Part shown: in pieces, positions 52,761 to 62,720 of the stretch
How positions within the stretch are numbered: the first letter of the stretch is position 1
Layout of the letters: the number at the start of each line of letters is the position of its first letter
From: JAENVT01 sp963805445
GTDB lineage: Bacteria; Actinomycetota; Acidimicrobiia; Acidimicrobiales; Ilumatobacteraceae
Direction: 5' to 3'
DNA: 64,000 nucleotides
Assembly: GCA_963805445.1 (NCBI GenBank)
Contig: CAWDUI010000011.1
Span: forward strand, 1-64,000
The notes under the pieces: generated by a model
Told to the model about the DNA's origin: nothing
The model's input: the letters and a program-made list of their open reading frames with translations, nothing else
Database searches by the model: none
Program-made: the position numbers and the translations under genes

Positions 52761-53579
52761 TCAGCCGTACAGGGCTCGAACGTCGGGAGGGGGCTTGCCG
52801 TCGGGCGATGTGCAGGGGTTGTCGATCGGGCCACCGACCGTCATCGGCATCGGGCACGGTTCGGAGAAGAGGTAGGTGATCCACCGTGAGATGTAGTCGG
52901 CCGCGCCGAGGGCGCCCGTGGGTTGGTAGTGGATGCTGTCGGAGACGAACCACGAGCGGACCGGTTCGCTGTAGTCACGCCAGTCGGCGATGAACACATC
53001 GGGGTAGTCGCCGGTCGCCACCTTCTGCAAGAGGACGGCGTTGTTGGCGATGTACGAGCCGTTGTTGTCGGTTCCGGCACGGGTCAATCCATCGCGCAAC
53101 CGGTAGTTCATCCAGACGATGCGCACTGCTCCCTTGGCGCGGGCCGCTGACACGATCAGGTCGAAGTTGGCGCCGAAGCCGTAGCTGCCCTCGTTGTAGC
53201 CCGTCCCGATCACGACGGCATCGAACGATCCAGCGGCACCCTGGATCGCCTCGAGCGCCGTGTTCGGCGTGTTCCCGGCAAGGCTGTGGCACGAGGGTCT
53301 GACGAGTCGACGGCACGACTCGCCGTCGAGCACGTAGGTCATGCCACGGAGTGCGTCGAATGCGTGGGAGTAGAACTTGATCCCCTCGAGGGACGAGTCG
53401 CCCATCAAGAGGACGCGAGGCACGGGTGGCGGGAGGGTCGGAGTCTCCTGGACCGTCGTGCCCCGACTCGCCGGCGCGGCTGCCCCGGCACCCGGATCGA
53501 CGATCGGCAGCGCCGATGCCACCGATGCGCAAAGCAGTGCAACGCATGTGCCGGTGGCAACCGCCATTCGACGGCTCAC
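52761..53579 (-). CDS. Exported SGNH/GDSL-type hydrolase
   Basis: About 272 residues from the GTG at 53579, which overlaps the kinase stop as GTGA; a TTG at 53594 is in frame. The signal peptide is MAVATGTCVALLCASVASAL. Block I is VLLMGDSSLEGIKFY with the nucleophile Ser. A Gly/Asn block is VVIGTGYNEGSYGFG. The catalytic Asp and His are in SDSIHYQPTGA. The enzyme acts outside the membrane, probably as an esterase or acetyl hydrolase on wall glycans. It resembles the free-standing SGNH partners of acyltransferases. It shares a transcript with the glycerol kinase upstream. Confidence 0.85.
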   Translation of the reverse strand: MSRRMAVATGTCVALLCASVASALPIVDPGAGAAAPASRGTTVQETPTLPPPVPRVLLMGDSSLEGIKFYSHAFDALRGMTYVLDGESCRRLVRPSCHSLAGNTPNTALEAIQGAAGSFDAVVIGTGYNEGSYGFGANFDLIVSAARAKGAVRIVWMNYRLRDGLTRAGTDNNGSYIANNAVLLQKVATGDYPDVFIADWRDYSEPVRSWFVSDSIHYQPTGALGAADYISRWITYLFSEPCPMPMTVGGPIDNPCTSPDGKPPPDVRALYG

Positions 53580-55072
53580 GGCGAGCTGACCCATCCCCTC
53601 GATCGCTCGACGGCGCGGAGCCAGCTGCCATGGGCGAGATCGGTGAACGTGCGGTCGGGTTCCGGGTCGAACGTCGCATCGATCTCCCAGCGATCGCTGA
53701 TCGCCGCCAGTGAGGGCCAGACGCCTTCAGCCAGACCGGCGAGATACGCGGCGCCGAGTGCGGTCGTCTCTTGGTCGACCGGGCGCTGCACGGTGACGCC
53801 GAGTTGGTCTGCTTGCATTTGCAACAACCCGTCCATCACCGAGGCTCCGCCGTCGACGCGCAGGGCGGCAAGGCCGGTGCCGCTGGCATGCGCCATGGCC
53901 TCGACCACGTCTCGTGTTTGATACGCCATCGCCTCGACGACGGCCCGGGCGAGGTGAGCCTTGGATGTGCCACGGGTGATGCCGACGATGGTGCCGCGCG
54001 CATACGGGTCCCACCACGGGCTCCCCAGGCCGGCGAAGGCGGGAACGACGAAGACGCCGCCGCTGTCTGGCGTGCTGGCAGCCAGCGGACCGATCTCGGC
54101 GGCCGAGTCGATCAAGCCGAGGCCGTCGCGAAGCCACTGAATGGCCGCGCCCGTCACGAAGATGGCACCCTCCAGGGCGTAGGCAACGGTGCCATCGGAG
54201 AGCTGCCAGGCGACGGTGGTCAGCATCCCCTCGGTCGGCGGTGGGCAGGACGAACCGACGTTGAGCAGCACGAAGCTGCCCGTGCCGTAGGTGTTCTTGG
54301 CCATGCCCGGAGTGAAGCAGGCCTGCCCGAACAGGGCCGCTTGTTGGTCTCCGGCCACTCCGGAGATCGGGATTCCCTCGGCGCAACCGGACTCGGCCAC
54401 CGTGACGCCGAATCGACCGCTCGAGGCCTTCACCGACGGGAGTGCGTCGATCGGGACACCGAACAGATCACACAGATCGGACGACCACTCCAACGCACGA
54501 ATGTCGAACAGCATGGTTCTGCTGGCGTTGGTGACATCGGTGGCATGCACGGCCCCACCTGTGAGGTTCCAGATCAACCACGAGTCGATCGTGCCGAGCG
54601 CCAGGTTCTCGTCGACCGGTATGTCGCGATTGGTCAACAGCCACTCGAACTTGGATGCCGAGAAGTACGGATCGAGCACCAGTCCCGTGGTGTCGCGCAC
54701 GAGTGGCAGGTGGCCGTTCTCGCGGAGGACTTCACATCGATCAGCGGTGCGGCGGTCCTGCCACACGATCGCGGTGCCGAACGTCGTGCCCGTGCGCCGG
54801 TCCCAGGCGACCACTGTCTCGCGTTGGTTGGTGATGCCGATCGCCGCGACGCACTCCACGCCGACTCGACCAACGACGTCGTTCAACACCGACCGGGTCA
54901 CCGACCAGATCTCGTCGGCGTCGTGTTCGACCCAACCGGGTTGCGGATAGAACTGAGTGAACTCTCGGTAGGCGGCCACGACCTCGCCACCGTCCGCGAA
55001 GATGGCCCGGCTGCGCACGCCGGTCGTACCGGCGTCGATGGCGATCACGCAACGACGAGCATCACCATCCAT
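53576..55072 (-). CDS. glpK: Glycerol kinase
   Basis: This intact 498-residue protein has VIAIDAGTTGVRSRAIFADG, QPGWVEHDADEIWSVTRSVL, AIGITNQRETVVAWDRRTGT, TAIVWQDRRTADRCEVLREN, and GVAGDQQAALFGQACFTPGM with KNTYGTGSFVLLNVG. All are diagnostic of GlpK, including the Arg and Asp that hold glycerol. The second FGGY signature is in LRVDGGASVMDGLLQMQADQ. It makes sn-glycerol 3-phosphate from glycerol and ATP. No facilitator or dehydrogenase gene is beside it; glpD is in the other glycerol operon at 15202. No frame break is present. Confidence 0.94.
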   Translation of the reverse strand: MDGDARRCVIAIDAGTTGVRSRAIFADGGEVVAAYREFTQFYPQPGWVEHDADEIWSVTRSVLNDVVGRVGVECVAAIGITNQRETVVAWDRRTGTTFGTAIVWQDRRTADRCEVLRENGHLPLVRDTTGLVLDPYFSASKFEWLLTNRDIPVDENLALGTIDSWLIWNLTGGAVHATDVTNASRTMLFDIRALEWSSDLCDLFGVPIDALPSVKASSGRFGVTVAESGCAEGIPISGVAGDQQAALFGQACFTPGMAKNTYGTGSFVLLNVGSSCPPPTEGMLTTVAWQLSDGTVAYALEGAIFVTGAAIQWLRDGLGLIDSAAEIGPLAASTPDSGGVFVVPAFAGLGSPWWDPYARGTIVGITRGTSKAHLARAVVEAMAYQTRDVVEAMAHASGTGLAALRVDGGASVMDGLLQMQADQLGVTVQRPVDQETTALGAAYLAGLAEGVWPSLAAISDRWEIDATFDPEPDRTFTDLAHGSWLRAVERSRGWVSSP

Positions 55073-55086
55073 CGCGGCCACCGTAG

Positions 55087-55443
55087 TCAGCGGCGGCGCT
55101 TCTTGGTGGAACGGTTGGGTCGCTGCGACGGACCCGTGCTGGTGCGGCGGGTCGGTGCGGGGCGCTGCCTGGCGGCCGGAGTGGCGGTCGCCGGAGTGTC
55201 GACCAGCGCCCGTCGACGGTCGCGGGCCTCGCGAAACGACTGGCGCTGGTAGCCGAACTTCGACAAGACCGCGACAAACCCCACGTAGAACACCATGCCG
55301 ATGACCAGGCCGAGGAAATCGCCGGGCTTGGGGTGCTTGACGAGGAACGTGATCGCCAGCGCGCCGATGACGATGAAGATGGTCGCCTCGCGCAGCAGCC
55401 GCTTCCACGGGATCGGCCGGTTTGCGTCCCAAGCCACGAGCAT
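55087..55443 (-). CDS. Small membrane protein with basic tail
   Basis: This 118-residue protein sits behind a perfect AAGGAGG site. Two helices, ATIFIVIGALAITFLV and GLVIGMVFYVGFVAVL, are followed by a 55-residue tail rich in Arg, Thr and Pro that should lie in the cytoplasm. It is upstream of glycerol kinase with a 14-nt gap, so co-transcribed. No family is recognised. Only 39 nt separate it from the divergent phosphofructokinase gene. Confidence 0.75.
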   Translation of the reverse strand: MLVAWDANRPIPWKRLLREATIFIVIGALAITFLVKHPKPGDFLGLVIGMVFYVGFVAVLSKFGYQRQSFREARDRRRALVDTPATATPAARQRPAPTRRTSTGPSQRPNRSTKKRRR

Positions 55444-55482
55444 GTCCTCCTTTTTGGTCGCCGTGGCCTAGCCTTTGCACAC

Positions 55483-56517
55483 GTGCGCGTCGGCATTTTG
55501 ACAGGTGGGGGTGATTGTCCGGGACTCAACGCGGTCATCCGGGCGATCGTCCGCAAGGGCGAGCTCAACTACGGCGACGAGCTGATCGGGTTCTTGGATG
55601 CCTGGGATGGTGTTCGCGAGCGGCGCACCATGCCGCTCGATGTGCGTTCACTGCGCGGCATGCTCCCGAAGGGTGGCACCCTGTTGGGCACCCGGCGTGG
55701 GAGCCCGTACGACGACCCCAACGGGCCCGAACAGGTCGCCGCGACCTTCCACGACATGGGGATCGACGGTCTCGTGGTGATCGGCGGCAACGGGTCCCTC
55801 ACCGTGGCGTGCAAGCTCTTCCATGATCTCGACCTCCCTATCGTCGGGGTGCCCAAGACCATCGACAACGACATCGTCGGTACCGACATGACGTTCGGGT
55901 TCACGACCGCCGTGCAGATCGCCACGGACGCCATCGATCGATTGCACACGACCGCAGAAAGTCACGACCGGGTGATGATCGTCGAGGTGATGGGTCGTCA
56001 CAGCGGATGGATCGCGACGTACGCGGGCATTGCCGGTGGCGCCACTGCCATCTTGATTCCCGAGGAACCGTTCGACATCGACGCGATCTGTGAACTGCTG
56101 CACCGGCGCCACGAGCGCGGGCGATACGCGTCGATCGTGGTGGTTGCCGAGGGTGCAGAGCCGCGTGAAGACTCGATGCCGACCCGCGAGAAGATCTACG
56201 ACCGGTTCGGCCATGTGCGCCTCGGCGGGATCGCAGACACGATCGCCCACGCCATCGAGGCACGGACCGGGTTGGAGACCAGGGTGGTGCTGCTGGGTCA
56301 TGTGCAGCGCGGCGGCACCCCGTCGGCTTACGACAGGGTGCTGTCGACCCGGTACGGCATTGCCGCCATCGACGCGGTGCACAACGGCGACTGGGGCAAG
56401 ATGGCGGTGTTGCACGGCACCGACGTGACGATGCTCCCGCTCGACGAGACGGTGGGCAAGACCCGCTACGTCGACCTCCACCTCTACCACGACGTCGCCG
56501 AGGTGTTCTTCGGGTAA
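55483..56517 (+). CDS. pfkA: 6-phosphofructokinase, actinobacterial ATP type
   Basis: This intact 344-residue protein starts at GTG. MRVGILTGGGDCPGLNAVIR is the nucleotide loop. GTRRGSPYD, IGGNGSLTVACKLF, VGVPKTIDNDIVGTDMTFGF, EVMGRHSGWIATYAG and VVLLGHVQRGGTPSAYDRVL complete the PfkA series. Gly after the GGN triplet indicates ATP rather than pyrophosphate as donor, together with Lys in PKTIDND, as in other actinobacteria. The position normally Asp (E. coli 103) or Glu is Asn here. The enzyme commits fructose 6-phosphate to glycolysis. Confidence 0.94.
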   Translation: MRVGILTGGGDCPGLNAVIRAIVRKGELNYGDELIGFLDAWDGVRERRTMPLDVRSLRGMLPKGGTLLGTRRGSPYDDPNGPEQVAATFHDMGIDGLVVIGGNGSLTVACKLFHDLDLPIVGVPKTIDNDIVGTDMTFGFTTAVQIATDAIDRLHTTAESHDRVMIVEVMGRHSGWIATYAGIAGGATAILIPEEPFDIDAICELLHRRHERGRYASIVVVAEGAEPREDSMPTREKIYDRFGHVRLGGIADTIAHAIEARTGLETRVVLLGHVQRGGTPSAYDRVLSTRYGIAAIDAVHNGDWGKMAVLHGTDVTMLPLDETVGKTRYVDLHLYHDVAEVFFG

Positions 56518-56561
56518 TCGATTGCTGCTGGTGCTGCGGGTCGTGGGTAGTGTCCCCGCAA

Positions 56562-57504
56562 GTGAGTGAACCACTCGTTTCGGCGCGGGGCCTGGCCAAG
56601 CAGTACGGCGAGTTCGTCGCCGTCGACGGCATCGACTTCGACGTCGAGCCGGGCGAGGTGTTCGGCTTCCTGGGTCCGAACGGCGCCGGCAAGTCGACCA
56701 CGATGCGGATGATCGGGTGCGTGTCCCCGGTGTCGGCGGGTTCGCTGCCGCGTCTTTGGCTTGGACACGGCGACCGAGGGTCGACAGATCCGGGCCAGGT
56801 TGGGTGTGGTGCCACAGCTCGACACGCTCGACAAGGAACTGAGCGTGATGGAGAACCTCGTGCTGTACGGCCGATACTTCGACATCCCACGGGCAGAATG
56901 CCGCAGGCGGGCGAAGGACCTGCTCGACTTCGTCCAGCTCGGCGAGCGTGCCGACAGCCTGGTGGATCAATTGAGCGGTGGAATGATGCGACGCCTGTCG
57001 ATCACTCGGGCGTTGATCAACCAACCAGACCTGCTGATCCTCGACGAGCCGACCACCGGACTCGATCCACAGGCGAGGCATGTGGTGTGGGACCGGCTGT
57101 ACCGGCTGAAGCACGATGGCGTCACCCAGATCATCACCACGCACTACATGGACGAGGCCGAGCAGTTGTGTGATCGGCTCGTCGTGATGGATGGTGGTCG
57201 CATCGCTGCGACGGGATCGCCGAGATCGTTGATCGAGCAGTACTCCACGAAGGAGGTGCTCGAACTGCGGTTCGCCCCGAACGCTGTCGCCACCGCGCAT
57301 TGCGACGTGCTGCGGAGCGAGCCGTCCGGCTTCGGCCAACGCGTGGAAGCGCTGCCGGATCGCACACTGGTCTACACCGACGACGGTGAGGCCGCGCTGG
57401 CCGAGGTCCATGCCCGAGGCGTCCAACCGATCAGCTCGTTGGTGCGTCGTTCGAGCCTCGAGGACGTGTTCTTGTACCTCACCGGGCGAACGTTGGTGGA
57501 CTAG
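56562..57504 (+). CDS. ABC-2 exporter ATP-binding protein (NodI/DrrA type), one frameshift
   Basis: GTG at 56562 begins VSEPLVSARGLAKQYGEFVA. Walker A is FLGPNGAGKSTTMRMIG. After a shift near 56752 come GVVPQLDTLDKELSVMENLV, the signature LSGGMMRRLSITRALINQ, Walker B LLILDEPTTGLD and the H-loop ITTHYMDEAEQLCDRLVVMD. The total is about 314 residues, with the C-terminal domain typical of DrrA and NodI. It forms an exporter with the two ABC-2 membrane proteins downstream. The transported compound is unknown (lipid, polysaccharide or drug). Confidence 0.92.
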
Positions 57505-57506
57505 CG

Positions 57507-58300
57507 GTGGCGATGACAACACCTGGCCCGGTGCGAGTGGCGTTCTGGCACGCCACGGTGTTCCGGCGGTTCTGGGTCACCAACGCGTTGGCGTCAATCG
57601 TGCAGCCACTCCTGTACATCCTGGGCCTCGGTGTGGGTGTCGGGGCGCTCGTGGATCGCACAGCCCGTTCGGCCGACGTACTCGGTGGCGCGTCGTACGT
57701 CGCCTACATCGCACCGGGACTGATGGTCACGACCGCAATGGCCGTGGCGTCGGCCGAGAGCTTGTGGCCGATTCTCGGAGGGTTTCATCTGGAATCGGTC
57801 GTACCACGGGATCTCCGCCACTCCGCTCGGCCCGACCGACATCGTCGGCGGTCATGCGCTGTGGATGGCCACCCGCTGCGTGGTGACCAGCATCATGGTT
57901 GCCGCCGTGCTCATGTGCTTTCCCGAGGCGCGGTCGTGGGGACTGGTCCCGGCCATCCCGGTGTCGGCCTTCACCGGTCTTGCGTTCGCCATGCCGCTTG
58001 ATGGCGTTCTCGGCGAAGCGGGAGTTGGATGCCGGCTTTGCGGCAATGCAGCGGTTCGTGATCATCCCACTGTTCCTGTTCGGCGGCGCGTTCTACCCGA
58101 TCTCGCAGCTACCCGGCTGGACGCAGGCGATCATCAAGATCGTGCCGTTGTGGCACGGCGTCGAGTTGGCCCGCAGCTTCACTCTCGGCCAGGTCGATGC
58201 GTCGGACACGGCCTGGCACGTCGCCGTCTCTGCTGTGCTGGATCGTGGTCGGCTCCGCACTTGGCCCGGCAGGTTCGTTCGGCGGCGGTTGTACGTATGA
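57507..58300 (+). CDS. ABC-2 type permease, first subunit, frameshifted
   Basis: GTG at 57507, 2 nt after the ATPase stop, opens MTTPGPVRVAFWHATVFRRF. Blocks are NALASIVQPLLYILGLGVGV, YIAPGLMVTTAMAVASAESL, then after shifts near 57790 and 57995 HGISATPLGPTDIVGGHALW, FVIIPLFLFGGAFYPISQLP and VPLWHGVELARSFTLGQ. These are the conserved NodJ/ABC-2 helices and coupling parts. A last shift near 58235 leads to the stop at 58300. About 264 residues. It pairs with the similar protein encoded next, an unusual but known two-permease layout. Confidence 0.85.
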
Positions 58301-59095
58301 CGATCGTCCTGCGGATGCTCCCGCCGATGCTTCGCGACGTGCGCCGGCCACAACGCATGGTCGAGCGCAACGTCGTGGCCTACCGGCGCCAATGGCTGGT
58401 CTTGTTCAGCGGGTTCTTCGAGCCGCTGTTCTACCTGCTTTCGATGCGCGTCGGCCTGGGCGACCTCATCGGCGGGGTCTCGGTCGGTGGGCGCCTGGTG
58501 CCCTACGACCAGTTCGTCGCGCCCGGGCTGATGGCTGCCTCGGCGATGAACGGCGCCGTCTACGACTCGACGATGAACGTGTACCACAAGCTGAAGTGGG
58601 CTCGGATCTACGACGGTGCGCTGGCGACGCCGATGTCAGCAGGTGACGTCGCGGTCGGCGAGATCACCTGGGCGCTGATCCGCGGGCAGATCTACGCCGT
58701 CGGGTTCCTCGCCGTGATGTGGGGATTGGGCCTGGTCGGGTCGCCGTGGGTGCTGCTGGCGCTGCCGTGCTGCGCCCTCATCGGCCTGGCGTTCGCATCC
58801 GTCGGGTTCGCCGTCACCACGTTCATGCGTGGTTTCAGCGACTTCGAGTTCGTGCCGACTGCGACGATGCCGATGTTCTTGTTCTCGGCGACCTTCTTCC
58901 CGTTGAGCAGCTACGGACGATGGTCGTGGTTGGCCCAGCTGTCACCGCTGTACCACGGGGTCGCCCTGGTCGAGGGCGGCCAACGCCGGCGTGTTCACGG
59001 TGTCCAGCATCGGCCACATCGTCGTGTTGATCGCGATATCGGCGGTTGCGATGAGCATCGCCGCACGTCGCCTCGGCGCGCTCCTGCTGTCGTAG
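58297..59095 (+). CDS. ABC-2 type permease, second subunit, one frameshift
   Basis: ATGA overlap with the first permease. The start MTIVLRMLPPMLRDVRRPQR leads to RQWLVLFSGFFEPLFYLLSM, FVAPGLMAASAMNGAVYDST, KWARIYDGALATPMSAGDVA, TATMPMFLFSATFFPLSSYG and LAQLSPLYHGVALVE. A shift near 58985 gives the natural end TVSSIGHIVVLIAISAVAMS and a TAG at 59093. About 265 residues with six helices. It is paralogous to the preceding subunit, so the exporter is probably a heterodimer of membrane parts with an ATPase dimer. Confidence 0.87.
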
Positions 59096-59109
59096 ACCCG
59101 TAGGCGATG

Positions 59110-59743
59110 TCAGGCAGGAGCTGCGGAGGGTGACGGCACGGAGGGAAATGCAGGCTGCGATGTCAGCACGAGGCCAGGGAAGTCGTAGCGGGTCAGTGGC
59201 TCACTCTGGAGTTCGCCGCTGGCCGCCGGCCACTGCTGGGGTACGCCGTCGATCGCGATCGTGACCGTCGAGACGCCGGCTGATCTCCGATGCGGTCAAC
59301 ACGATCTGGGCGACACCGTCGATCAACGCCTCGCCCGTCAGCTGCTGCAACTCGCTCGAGACGTCGACGATCAGCTCGTCACCGTCTTGGGCGACATTGA
59401 GCAGCGTGGTGCCGGGAGGGATGGCCGTGCGGAGGCGTTGCTTCAACTCGTCGGGGTTGGGTCCTTCGAACAGGGCCTGCAACGCCTCGGCGGGCGTGCC
59501 ACCGACGTCGCGGGCAACGGACTGCAGGGTACGAGGTTGACCGATGACTTCGGGAGACAGCAGGAAGATCCGGCCGGAACCGATCGCGGCGCCCGCAGGG
59601 CGGTCGAAGTTGACCCGAAGATCCTGGCGGTCGCGGACAGCGATGTCGCGTGGTGCGTCCTCCGGGTCGATCGAACACGACGCCAGCCCGATCACCACCG
59701 CGGCGATGACGGCGCCTGAACGAATCACGCGAGAGATCGTCAT
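59110..59743 (-). CDS. GerMN-domain lipoprotein (LpqB-like partner of MtrAB), one frameshift
   Basis: The product starts MTISRVIRSGAVIAAVVIGL, with ASC as the lipobox. The GerMN core is RIFLLSPEVIGQPRTLQSVA, ALQALFEGPNPDELKQRLRT, AIPPGTTLLNVAQDGDELIV and VDVSSELQQLTGEALIDGVA. A shift near 59270 restores the end IAIDGVPQQWPAASGELQSE with a TGA at 59110. About 211 residues. The position after mtrA and mtrB matches LpqB, a lipoprotein that modulates MtrB in mycobacteria. LpqB is much longer and has a beta-propeller half, which is absent here. Confidence 0.85.
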
Positions 59744-61228
59744 CCGATGCCGACCTCCTCCGCCGGCAGCTCCAACACGAAGCGAGCTCCCGGCTCTCCG
59801 TCGAGGCGGTCTTCCACCCACACCCGGCCGCCATGCATGCGTACGTGCTCATCAACCAGCGCCAGCCCCAATCCGGCACCGTCGCTGCTCGACCGGCGGC
59901 CGGCGACCGCGCCTCGGGCGAACCGCTCGAAGACCAGCGACCGCTCCTCGGGCGGGACCCCGGGGCCATGATCCTCGACGGCGATCCATACGTGGGCAAG
60001 CGGCTCACCCTCGCCTTCAGCCTCGGTCACGGCGATCTCGGGAGCGCCACCGCCATGCACGCGGGCGTTGTCGATCAGGTTGGCCACGACGCGTGCCAGC
60101 CGGCGCCGGTCACCGTGCAGGATCAGGCCCTCGGCACGATCGCTGACGGTCAGCTTGGTCTGCGGGAGGCTGCTGACGGCAACAGCCTGGCGGACGAACT
60201 CGGCGACCAGCAGGTCTTCCAGATGCAGGCGGATCGCGCCGGCATCGAATCGCGAGATCTCCAGCAGGTCCTCGACCAGTCCTTGGAATCGGGAGACGTC
60301 GCCGACGAGCAGGTCGAGCGCGGATTGCGCACGTTCTGGCATCTCGTCTCGGCGGGCCTGCATCACCTCGACGCTGGCGGCCAGCGTCATCAGCGGCGAT
60401 CGCAACTCGTGGCTGACGTCGCTGGCGAACCGGGCATCGCGTTCGACGCGGTTCTGCAGGGCTTCGGCCATGTCGTTGAACGCCGTCGACAGCAGCTGCA
60501 GATCATGATCGTCGGTGCTCTCCAACCGGGTGTCGAGACGGCCGCCGGCGATCGCCTTGGCAGCTTGTGCTGCGTCGCCGAGCGGGCGGATCACCCGTTT
60601 GGCGGCGATCATCCCGGTCAGCGCACCGGCGAGGGTCGTGATCAACCCGCCGAACAGGAGGCTGATGCCGACGTTGTGCAGCGTGTCGTTTGCGTCGGAG
60701 AGGTCGGCGAACTCGAAGTACGCGGCGCTGGAGGACTCGAGGGGGATGCCGATCACCAGGGTCGGCACGCGATCGAACGAGATGATCATCTGAGCAGGGA
60801 CCCGGTCGACGATCACCCTGGTCTGCATGGACTCGGGGATCACCATCGAAGTGAACTTGGCCGACGGCGAGGCCCACGCGCCGGCGATGTTGATTGCGGC
60901 GTGCCCCACGCCGACCTGCTGGAGCCGGTCGATGACCGCGTTGGCGCTGGTGTTGCCGGTGCTGATCTCGCGTTGAGCAACACGGGCGTCGCGGTACGCC
61001 TGGTCGGTGCTCGTGCGTTGACGTTGGTTGATCAGGCTGCTTCGCGTGAAGGAATAGGCAACGGCGGCAAGGAACGTCGACAGCAGCGAGCGCGCCGATG
61101 ACGAACATCGACATGATGCGGGTGCGCAACCCGAAGCGCGCCGGGCGCCACTTGGCGAACAGTCCGAACGTTGCCCTGACGAATCCGCGGCGCGGTCCGG
61201 AGATGACGCTGTCGTGCGCGATCGTCAC
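59740..61228 (-). CDS. mtrB: MtrB-like sensor histidine kinase, one frameshift
   Basis: The N-terminus has one membrane helix (LRTRIMSMFVIGALAA). After a shift near 61083 the outer sensor part follows (SLINQRQRTSTDQAYRDARV). A second helix, ISLLFGGLITTLAGALTGMI, is followed by HAMP text, the phospho-accepting His in FASDVSHELRSPLMTLAAS, the N box VVANLIDNARVHGG, and the G boxes DHGPGVPPEERSL and GAGLGLALVDEHVRMHGG. About 496 residues. It is in an operon with its regulator and the GerMN lipoprotein, the MtrAB-LpqB arrangement that controls cell wall and division genes in actinobacteria. Confidence 0.92.
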
Positions 61229-61906
61229 GACTGAAGGCGATACCCGAGGCCGCGCACGGTGACGACGTGGCGAGGATTGGCGGCGTCGGTCTCGACCTTG
61301 GTGCGCAGTCGACGCACATGCACGTCGACGAGCCGGCCGTCACCGAAGTAGTCGTAGCCCCAGACCTTGTCGAGCAGGCTCTCCCGGCTGAACACCCGCC
61401 CAGGGTTCTGGGCCAGCTCGCACAACAGACGGAACTCGGTCTTGGTGAGGTGCAACTCGTTGCCGCTGCGCATCACCTTGCCCTCGTCGGGGATGATCTC
61501 GAGGTCGCCGAAGACGAGGCGGGCGTGCGAAGGGCTGATCGGGCGGATGCGACGAAGCAGCGCCCGAATGCGCGCCGAGAGCTCCTTGGGAGCGAATGGC
61601 TTCGTGAGGTAGTCGTCGGCGCCGGCCTCGAGGCCGGCGACCACGTCGTGGGTGTCGTTGCGGGCGGTGACCATCACGATCGGCACATCGCTGTGCCGGC
61701 GCAACGTACGGCACAACTCGAAGCCGTCCATCCCAGGCAAGCATGATGTCGATCAGCACGACATCCGGCAGTGCACGATGGAACAAGTCGATCGCTTCTT
61801 CACCGCTTCCGGCTTCATCGACCGTCCAGCCCTCGTCCTCGAGAGCCAGTTTGACCGCCGTTCGGATGCGCTCGTCGTCTTCGACGGAAAGGATGCGAGT
61901 ACCCAC
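61225..61906 (-). CDS. mtrA: MtrA-like OmpR-family response regulator, one frameshift
   Basis: GTG at 61906 starts MGTRILSVEDDERIRTAVKL. The phospho-accepting Asp is in LPDVVLIDIML. After a shift near 61738 comes PGMDGFELCRTLRRHSDVPI, VMVTARNDTHDVVAGLEAGA, DDYLTKPFAPKELSARIRAL, and the winged-helix domain NELHLTKTEFRLLCELAQNP, SRESLLDKVWGYDYFGD and LVDVHVRRLRTKVE. About 227 residues. WGYDYFGDGRLVDVHVRRLR is the MtrA-type recognition stretch. It overlaps mtrB by 4 nt and follows the inositol monophosphatase gene by 3 nt. Confidence 0.93.
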
Positions 61907-61909
61907 GGG

Positions 61910-62720
61910 TCACATGATGCCAGGATTGTGGCCAGGTTCGGTGACCGCCAACAACTCCACCATGTGGTCGAACAGTGCCGGATTGGCAGCCAGCAGCCCG
62001 CTCCCGTCGATCGGGCCGCCGTCGAACCGGCCGGTTCGGCAACCGGCCTCGCGTGCGATCAACTCACCGGCGGCCCAATCCCAGGGCCCGAGCCACTGCT
62101 CGAAGTAGGCATCGAGCCGACCGGCGGCGAGGTAGCACAGGTCGGGTGCAGCGGCTCCGAGCCGACGAATGTCGCGAATGCGGGGGATGACCTCGGCGAT
62201 TCGCGTGGCCTGGTCGCGGCGCCGCTCGACCTGGTACGAGAACCCGGTGGCGACCAGCGCCTGCTGCAGCGAGACGGTGGTGCTGCAGCGAATGGGGGAG
62301 CCGTTGAGCAGCGCACCCCCGCCGGCGACGGCGGTGAAGAGCTCGCGACTGGCGGGGATGTAGACAGCGCCGGCCAGCGGCCGGTCGTCGGCGAGCGCAG
62401 CGATCGAGACCGCGTACCCGGGCAGGTCGTACTGGAAGTTGGTGGTGCCGTCGATGGGATCGATCAGCCAGCGAATGCCCGATGCGCCGGCATCGTCAGT
62501 GCCCTCCTCGCCGACAACCGCATCGTCGGGTCGCTCGGCTCGCAGGCCCTCGACGATCAACTGCTCCGAGGCGCGATCGAACTCGGTCACGATGTCGGTA
62601 TCGGACGACTTCGTCGAGATCGACGTGAGGCCCTGCTTGCGCCCTTCGAACACCAGCTGGCCGGCCGCGATGGCGAGGCGTGCCGCCAGGTCGCACAACT
62701 CCGGCGAGATGATCGGTCAC
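61910..62720 (-). CDS. Inositol monophosphatase family protein, frameshift near the start
   Basis: Motifs are DAVVGEEGTDDA, WLIDPIDGTTNFQYDLPG with the metal-binding DPIDGT, and LGPWDWAAGELIAREAG with the second metal motif. The GTG at 62720 overlaps the upstream stop and gives MTDHLAG, then a shift near 62700 to LCDLAARLAIAAGQLVFEG. Without the shift only a TTG at 62698 is available. About 269 residues. The family removes phosphate from inositol 1-phosphate and sometimes from histidinol phosphate or PAP. Myo-inositol for PI lipids is a likely product in an organism with PimB-like enzymes. It is co-transcribed with mtrAB. Confidence 0.9.
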
